64,000 nucleotides of DNA, from assembly GCF_020360975.1 (NCBI RefSeq), contig NW_025408670.1:4340001-4404000 (forward strand), in the 5' to 3' direction. This DNA comes from Hirsutella rhossiliensis (taxonomy: Eukaryota > Ascomycota > Sordariomycetes > Hypocreales > Ophiocordycipitaceae). Of the stretch, positions 57,000 through 64,000 are shown piece by piece. Numbering within the stretch: the first letter of the stretch is position 1; each line of letters begins with the position of its first letter. Made by a program: the position numbers and the translations under genes. The notes under the pieces are model-generated. The model worked only from the letters and a program-made list of their open reading frames with translations, was not told the origin of the DNA and did not search any database.

Positions 57000-58700
57000 A
57001 AGCTTACTTATAAGTCCTTTACTAGCTATTAAAACTAGTTTTATAAGTATTAATCTTAGTTTTATCTTAAGTCGGTCTTACTTTTAGTATTTTTAGCTAA
57101 CTTTAATAGCTATAAAGGCTAAAGCGTATATTACTTACGCTAACTTTAACTAGTTTTATTACTAAGTAAGTAACCCCTTCCTACTATAGTACTATCTAAG
57201 TTTAGTGCTAATTTATATTCTAGATTACCTCTAAGGGTAAGGAGGCTACTTATACCCTTTACTAAGTATAGTCTAAGGTTAATAGCCCCTCCCTTATTAA
57301 GCGTTTAGTATAAAAGCGCCTTTATTACGCTACTTTAAAAACTTATATTTACGCTAGTTAAAAGGCCCCCGCCGCTAAGGGTAAGAGCACGTTAAGTAAG
57401 TCTACCCTTAATCTAGCTATAGTCGCTAAGAATATCGAAACGCTTATATTAGCTTTTACTTATTTTATAAATAATACCTACTATATATATAAGTCCTTAG
57501 AGAAGTACCTAGGTAAGTTTAGTAATACTATTAAGACCTTAGCTTAGGTTAAGCTTAAGTTACTCTTAGTTACTTAAAAGACTCTTATAGCGGTTAACGA
57601 TCTCGCTAACTATTTCTATCCTATTACTAGTAACGGCCTTAATAGTAAGGATAGTAGTTTTAATATTACTAAGCTTAGTTTAGCCTTAGTCCCTTTTAAT
57701 AAGGGGAAGGGCAAAGGTAAGGGTAAGGCAGTAGCCGCGTTTAAGGCCTTATTTAAGGCTAAGGCTAAGGAGTTTATTATCGTTACTATACCTATAGTCG
57801 TCGCGAAGCTAGCTTAGGAGCCTACCGCGTCTCCCTCTATTAGTTCTAACGCCGAGCTATAGCTTAGTAGTTCTCCTAGCGCCGAGCCCGCCCTAAAGCG
57901 TCCCTATCTTATATCGCCTACCGATCCTACTAGCGCTCCTAACTTTATCTAATAGCGTCTTTATAGCTATCGCGGTTTAGTCTTAGCTAAGATTATCGCT
58001 AGTCTTAACCTCGATTAAATCTAGGGTTATAGTATAGGCTAGAGCAAACGCCTTTATACCGCCGCTAGTATAGGTCTTACCTTAGTATAGGCCCTAGTTA
58101 TTACTTTATCTTATAAGCTAGCCGTCTAAGCTAGCTTTAGTTTAGGTTTAGGGTTAGGTCTATCTAGTTATTATCGGGCTTCTTATAGCGGTAGTAGTAG
58201 TCCTTATACTCCTTATAAGCCTTAGGTTACTCCCTCCTATACCTTATATACTACCTTAAGGGGGTCTTATTATTCCTACCGCGATAATAAAGCGGACGTT
58301 ACTACTAATAAGCTAAGCTAAGGTTATAGTTTAAAGGGGGGCTAGTTATTAGCTCTATCTTAGTTTAGTTCTAAGTTAAGTTTTATTTAGTTATAGTCTT
58401 TTAATAGTAGGTCTTATTCTATAGCTATTAAGGTCGATTCGGTTAAGTTATATTAGTTTTATTTAGTCTATAGTCTTATTATTATAGGTCCTCTCCCTTC
58501 TTAGATCGCCTTAATAAAGGAAGTAGTTAGCTAGGGTAGTCTTAGTTAAGGCCGCTCTATCTTTAGCGCGACCCCGGTCTTATTATCCGGTATATCTATA
58601 TATAGCCTCTAAGCTAAGTTAAACTAACGGAGCTTACCTAAGTAAAGGAACTATTACGCTAGCGGCGCCGCTATTCTTTTTTCTTAAAGGCTTACTCTTA
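57000..58700 (+). pseudogene. Unclassified RIP-degraded plus-strand ORF
   Basis: From about 57.36 kb a plus-strand frame stays readable for over 400 codons apart from scattered TAA/TAG of RIP type. It has a helical stretch (SLEKYLGKFSNTIKTLA), a GKGKGKGKAVAAFKALFKAK basic segment near 57.72 kb, then a Ser/Tyr/Pro-rich part. Earlier sequence (57.0-57.3 kb) may be a Cys-rich N-terminus with Cys changed to Tyr. It converges on the LINE. I do not recognise the family; an accessory transposon protein is likely. Confidence 0.45.
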
Positions 58701-58749
58701 TATTACCTATATCCTAGGCTAATATTAAGAGGGACTCCTTTACCTTTAC

Positions 58750-61700
58750 TATTAATAAATAGTTAATTATTATATAGTAAATAGTATCCTATCTTTATTT
58801 ATAGGTATATATTAGTAAAACTATACTAAGAACCTATTAGTTAAAGAAGAAGTTATTAAGCCCGATCTTTTTTATATATATCTAAGTAATTATTATACTA
58901 ATATACTTAGGGAGGCCCTTATAATAGTTTAGTATTATTACTTTATTAAACTAAAGTAAGAAGTTAGCGGGGTAAAAGGTAGTTTAGTATTATTAGATCG
59001 CGTCTTCCTTAGTATTTTATTAAGCGGCTTATTCCTTATTTAGCCTTTTAAGTAACTTAGCTTTATTTAAGAGGTCGTTTAATCCTATCTAGCCCTAGAC
59101 CCCCCTTATCTCTTCTATAAGGGGGGGTCTACTTAAAGGTAGCGCCGTTAAGGGCCTACTCTCTCCTTAGTAACGCTTCCTTTTAAGTATACCTACGACC
59201 GCGTTAAACGCGCGTTAGATTTAGCCTAGGAGCCCTATATCTTTTAGCCTTTAAAAGGTATTTATTATTCTTTAGTTTAAGTAAAGGTTAATTAAGGGCA
59301 CTTATACCTCCGCTTTAACTTAGTAAACTAAGGTCGCGCGGTAGGCGCCTATTATTACTTAAAGGTAAGCTAACTAGTCTTAGGTAAGGTCCTATATAAT
59401 CTTATATAGTTTCCCCTTTATAGGCGCTATCTTATAAAATATAACTATAGTATAGGAGATTAAGGACTAGATTACCTTACTATAAACTTTCTTAGCGCGT
59501 AGTAAGGTATAGCCTTATATAGACGCCGCGAGCTTAGTTAGGGCTATAGTCTAGCGCTTTAACTTTACTTAGAGCTATTTTAAGTACGCTTTTTAATATA
59601 GTTTCTAATATACTTAGACCCTTAGTAAGTAGGCCTCTTAGACTAAAGTTACTATATTAGCCTTAAGGTAAACTAGCGTCGTTATCGCTTATCTCCTTTA
59701 TATAAAGTATATTAACTTACTCTTTAATAGTTTAAAAGTAACCGTAAACTTAGTCGCTTACTCTATATATACCCTCTAGGCTTCCTTTAAGCGTACTACT
59801 ATAGTAGCCTCGTTAGGTCTAATACTAACTATATTTATATCGTTAGCGAAGCTAATAGTATAAATACTATATATTATACTAAGCCTTTTATATAAGGGGG
59901 TTATATAGTATAAAAATAGGATTAAGGATAAAGGGGAGCTTTAAAGGACTCTTATTAGTACTTAAGTTAGCTCTAAGGTCCTCTTATTAAAGTAAAGGGT
60001 CGATCTTTTATCGCTTATAAAGCTTTATATTAAGCTTATAAGCTATCTAAGGTATCCCTTAAGCTTTAGTTCCTTTATAAGCTTATTATAGTTAACTATA
60101 TTAAATATACCCTTAATATCTAGCTATAAGAATAATATAATACCCTTCTAGGCCTAGGTTATATATACTAGTTCTATTATTAATAGGATTACCGCTTTTA
60201 TATAGCGTTCCTTTTTATTCCTTATTTATCCGTTTAATAAGATACCGTTTACCTTTACTACTCTTATAATCTTTTAAGCTAGTATCTACTTAAGTACTTT
60301 TCTTACTATAAGTAGGAGGGAAATTAATCTCTATCCCCTTACTATATAGTAGGCTTCTAGCCTCTTACCTAGCTTCTAAATAACTATTATATTTACGCTA
60401 TAAAACTAACCTAGGAAATATAAAAGTTAGGTATAGGCGTTAAAGATCGTAGCTAGTCGCTAAACTAAGGCTAGGCCGTACTTTTTAATAAACCTTAAGG
60501 GGACGCCGTTTAAACCCGCTGCCTTTTAGCTTACTATCTTACTTAGCGCCGCTATAACGTTAGCTAGCTAGATCTATTAATTAACTATAAGGGTCGCTTT
60601 AGCTATAGGCTAAGGTAGCCCTTAAGTTATACTAGCCTTTAATAGGAAGAACTTAGCGGCTAATATTTAAGCCTTCCTTTTAAAGGTTTCTATTAGTTTA
60701 TCCTTACCTTTCTTAACTAGTAGCGGGATATAAGTTAGTTTTAGTAGTAGCTTACTATAAAGTCTAGCTTATCTTTTTATATTTTAGAGCTTAGTATTAT
60801 CGGTACTAAATTCCTCTAGGAACTCGCGCTAATAGGCCCTCCTTACCTTATAGATAGTCCGCTTTTAAGCTATAGATACTTTATATAGGTCTTCTTAGTT
60901 CGCCTCTCTCCTTTCCTACCTATACTTCCTCTTTGCCCTCTTAGCCTCCCTCGTCGCCCTCTTTATCTCTAAGGTAAACTATACGTTACCCTTAGGTAAT
61001 ACTTACCCTTAGAGCGGAACTATAGCTATTATAATTTATATTAAAGTAGTAAAGATATAGTTTAGGTCTTAGTTAATATCCTTAAGCGTTTAAAGCGTTA
61101 GCTAGTATAGTCTTAGCTAGGATATAGTCTTAGCTTTAACTAGCTTTACTTTTACTTCTTTCTACCTTAAGGCTAGTTTAAGTACCTAGGCTTAGGTATC
61201 GACTTATATTATAATAGTCTAAGGGATATAGTCTAACTTAGTTAGGTCTAGGTTAGGCCTAGTATACTATATCTTAGTCTTTAGCGTCGCTTAAGCTAGG
61301 TCAATAGTACTATCCTTTTAGCTAAAGAAAAATCTTATATACTCCCTTCTTAAGGTAGTAAGTTTAAGTTATAGTCTTATTGCCTCCTATATAAGTTATA
61401 TTATACTATCTAAGGTTCTATTATATTTATCCTAAAGTAAGTAATAAATATTAAAGTCCCTTACTATTACTATAAGGTACTTTAGTTTAATTACGCTTAG
61501 GTTATATAATACTCTAGCCCTTATAGTCCTTAGTAGTAAGTAAATCGCTTATAGTTTAGTACTATCCTTAAAAATTACCTCGCTTTAGTTTAGTTTAAAC
61601 TAAGGCGACTAAGTCCTTAGCCTAAGCCTTTTATATATATATAGCGTATACCTCCCCTTCTTATAAACTAAGCTATAAGGCGCTGCTTTAAGGGGGGGGG

Positions 61701-63300
61701 GCCGCCTCTTAGTATAGCTTCTACTTCCTATAGTACTATTAAGTTAAAGCTAGCTTAGTAATAAAGCGCTAACTAAGCTAGCTTATATCTCTTTTATATA
61801 TTTTAGAATAGTACTTTTAGTTATATATAAGTAAGGTTAAGGTAAAAAGGGTCGTCTATATAAAGAGGGAGGCGCTCTATCTCCTAGCGCTTCTTTATTT
61901 ATTATACCTATAAATATCGTTTATACTTAGTTTAGCCTCCTTAGCCTTACTAGCTAGCGGGTATCTTAAGCTCGACCTCTTATTTTAGCGCGGTTTACTT
62001 AGTCCCTGCTTTTAGACTATAATCGATTTAAAAGCGCCCTAGGTTTTAACGGTAAAAAGCACTTATTACTTAGCGTATATCTAAGTATTCGCGAACTATT
62101 AAGGTTATTATAAGTAGTTTTCCCTTACCTTTTCCTTAGCTTTATTCGCTATAAGGTAAGTCTAGGTCTATAATAGGTAGTCCCCTTAGTATAAGATATA
62201 GTTATAAGGGATTTTACTCTTCTTAGCCTTATATTTATCCTTACCTCTATTATATACTATACTTTTATATTAGCTATAAAGTTATATCGATATATACCGC
62301 TTAGTAATATAGCTATATTTATAGTAGTTATAGTACCTTTATAGCTAGACTAACTTATTATAAGGTTTATATTAAAAGATTTATACTTTAAGGACTAAGC
62401 CTAGGTTATAAAGCCTATTAGCCTCCTTTAAGCTACTAACCTTAATAAGTATAGTTATTACTATTAATATCTTAGATTAAGGGCATAGCGCTTAAGCTTA
62501 AAAGACCTTAACTTTATTTACCTTTATAATCTTATAAAGTAATCGCTCCCTATCTACTATTACTACCCTTAAGGGGATATTCTTAGCGACTACTATATAC
62601 GCGTAGTAGATAATTATAGCCTTTAGTTTAAATATAGCCTTAACTTAGCCTTAGTCCCTTTAATAGGCTCTCGCCGCGGTATTAAATATAACCGCGATAT
62701 CTTTACTTTAGAGGCGCCTCGCCGCTATAGCGCTTATAGCTTTTAAGCCTATATTTACCGCCTTTACTATATCCTTTAGTTCGCGGCTTAGGATTTCGGG
62801 CGGTGCCTTTATAGGGACTATAATAATCTTACGTTTATAGCGCGGTAGGACCTATTTTACTATAGCTTTATATTAGGTCGGTCCCTTAGTTTCGGCTACG
62901 ACCGCGGCCTAGGTTCGCTTAGGGCCCCCTAAGCTTAAAGTAATACTTAGGTAGAGTTCTTCTTTAACTGCCTCCTTAATAGTATCTTAGATTATTATCT
63001 TAAAGCTCTTATCTACGTAGAGTACCGCTAATAACGCGCTACTAGCGCGGCTCTTTACCTTAGAGAGCCGTTTAACTACTACTTATACCCTACTAAACTA
63101 TATACTTAGGATAAAGCCCGCGAGTTTATTATATACTGCTTTTTCTATAGGGTCGCTTAGCGCCTAAGCTAGTATTATATCGCTACTTTAAGTTTATTAA
63201 CTTACCTTATCTAGGTATATAAATTTAGGTAGCGTCTCTTCGCGCTATATACTTTAATCGAGCCTAGTATATTAAGGGCCGCTACTATATCTACCTACCC
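58750..63300 (-). mobile_element. Tad1-like LINE (non-LTR retrotransposon), RIP-degraded
   Basis: Minus-strand domains in order toward lower coordinates. A gag-like ORF1 lies at about 62.2-63.2 kb with VKAVNIGLKAISAIAARRLK and a degraded Cys knuckle near 62.3 kb. An endonuclease lies at about 60.9-61.9 kb with RDFNIYY and DSTIDLA. The reverse transcriptase lies at about 59.6-60.6 kb with DIKGIFNIVNYNKLIKELK and SPLSLILFLYYITPLYK. This ORF1-endonuclease-reverse transcriptase layout matches the Tad clade first known from Neurospora. No poly(A) tail or target duplication was found, so the limits are approximate. Confidence 0.8.
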
Positions 63301-63837
63301 CTTAGCCTTAGCGTAGTATTATTACTAAGGGTAATTAATACTACTAAATTAATTCCTAGTATTATTTAGTATTTTAGTTATAATATATACTTATTATAAG
63401 CGTATATTAGTCTTATAAGAAGTTTTTTTAATCGTTATAGTATTTATATTTAATAGTCTTTAAGCCTTTTATTTATACGCTTTATTATTAACTTAGCTTA
63501 TATAAAGCTAGGGGGCCTAAGTAACTAATTTATATATACTAAAGAAGGCTATCTCTTTAGGCTACTAAAAGAAGGTCCTTTAAACTTACTTTTTTTTAAG
63601 TAAGGAAAGCTAACTTCTTAAGTAGTTTCTTCTTAAATATAGGTTAGAATTTAAAAATAAATTAACTAAATTTCTCTTTAATAGGCCTAATTATTTAACT
63701 CTTTTAGACTAGCCTTATAGGCTTAGATATTATATTTTAAATAATTCCTTTTTCTTTAAAAGTTAAAAGGAAATTAAGCTTATTATAAATTAAAGGTAAA
63801 AAGCTACCCTTTTTTATTAAAGAATTTATATAAACCT
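63300..63837. other. RIP-degraded sequence, unassigned
   Basis: AT-rich sequence between the LINE 5' side and the last repeat copy. No domain is recognised. Confidence 0.4.
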
Positions 63838-64000
63838 ATTATTATTATTAATTATTAAGATTATACTAGTAACCTATCTAAAGGTATTTAAAACTTCGGC
63901 GTTAAATAAAATGGAAAAACTAAAGTACTTAAAGAAAACCCTCCTTTCTTTTATAGCTAGTCCGCCCTTATACTAGGTCGCGGTTATAATATATAGGAAT
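63838..64000 (+). repeat. About 160-bp dispersed repeat, copy 3 (direct)
   Basis: Nearly identical to the reverse complement of 47124-47282 and ends with TATATAGGAAT at the window edge, so it may continue outside. Confidence 0.8.

Larger units (their letters stand above)
36800..64000. repeat. RIP-mutated AT-rich transposon block
   Basis: The base composition changes abruptly. In 38041-38640, I counted 2 CA and 0 TG dinucleotides in 600 bases, against about 30 CG. CpC and CpT also persist. This is what CpA-to-TpA mutation on both strands leaves behind. Conceptual translations of transposon proteins show the expected changes: Cys to Tyr (TGC to TAC), Trp and Gln codons to stops. Longest open frames are about 70 codons. 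No host gene is seen in the 27 kb, which continues beyond the window. Confidence 0.92.

Overview
The window is nuclear DNA of a filamentous ascomycete. The evidence is short (about 45-110 nt) GT-AG introns with CTAAC or CTGAC-like branch sites, and a gene set typical of Pezizomycotina: SSZ1, RRP40, a Masc1/RID-type DNA methyltransferase, a full-length SEN1 and CHS5. The protein style suggests Sordariomycetes, probably Hypocreales, but that placement is inference.

Bases 1 to about 36,400 are ordinary gene-rich sequence. On the minus strand lie SSZ1 (104-1972), a predicted membrane-anchored C2H2 zinc-finger protein (3456-5590), an SF1 (UPF1-like) helicase (6983-9429), the RID-type methyltransferase (10566-12344), CHS5 (26944-28215), an FAD aromatic monooxygenase with five exons (28849-31016) and a homeodomain/C2H2 factor that also carries a Zn2Cys6-like cysteine cluster (32357-34102). 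On the plus strand lie RRP40 (2275-3076), SEN1 with five exons (14001-20433), a large disordered protein of unknown function (22775-25237) and a short-chain dehydrogenase (25873-26715). SSZ1/RRP40 and RID/SEN1 are divergent pairs with shared promoter regions. I rebuilt splice junctions by hand, and every spliced model sums to a whole number of codons.

From about 36,800 to the end the sequence changes sharply to an AT-rich transposon graveyard. CpA/TpG dinucleotides are almost gone while CpG, CpC and CpT remain, the mark of repeat-induced point mutation (RIP). Readable remnants are: a Ty3/gypsy chromovirus on the plus strand (37454-44418, about 190-bp LTRs) with an extra antisense reading frame before its 3' LTR; a degraded Copia element on the minus strand (about 45.9-49.8 kb) bounded and interrupted by a roughly 160-bp repeat; a complete Copia element on the minus strand (50357-56641) with two 696-bp LTRs and a 5-bp GGGCG target duplication; an unclassified plus-strand reading frame (about 57.0-58.7 kb); and a Tad1-like LINE on the minus strand (about 58.8-63.3 kb). 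None has an intact protein.

The two halves are connected: the euchromatic side encodes RID, the methyltransferase family required for RIP in Neurospora, and the other side carries very strong RIP. RID sits between an SF1 helicase and SEN1. Whether that neighbourhood is functional or accidental cannot be decided from one genome.
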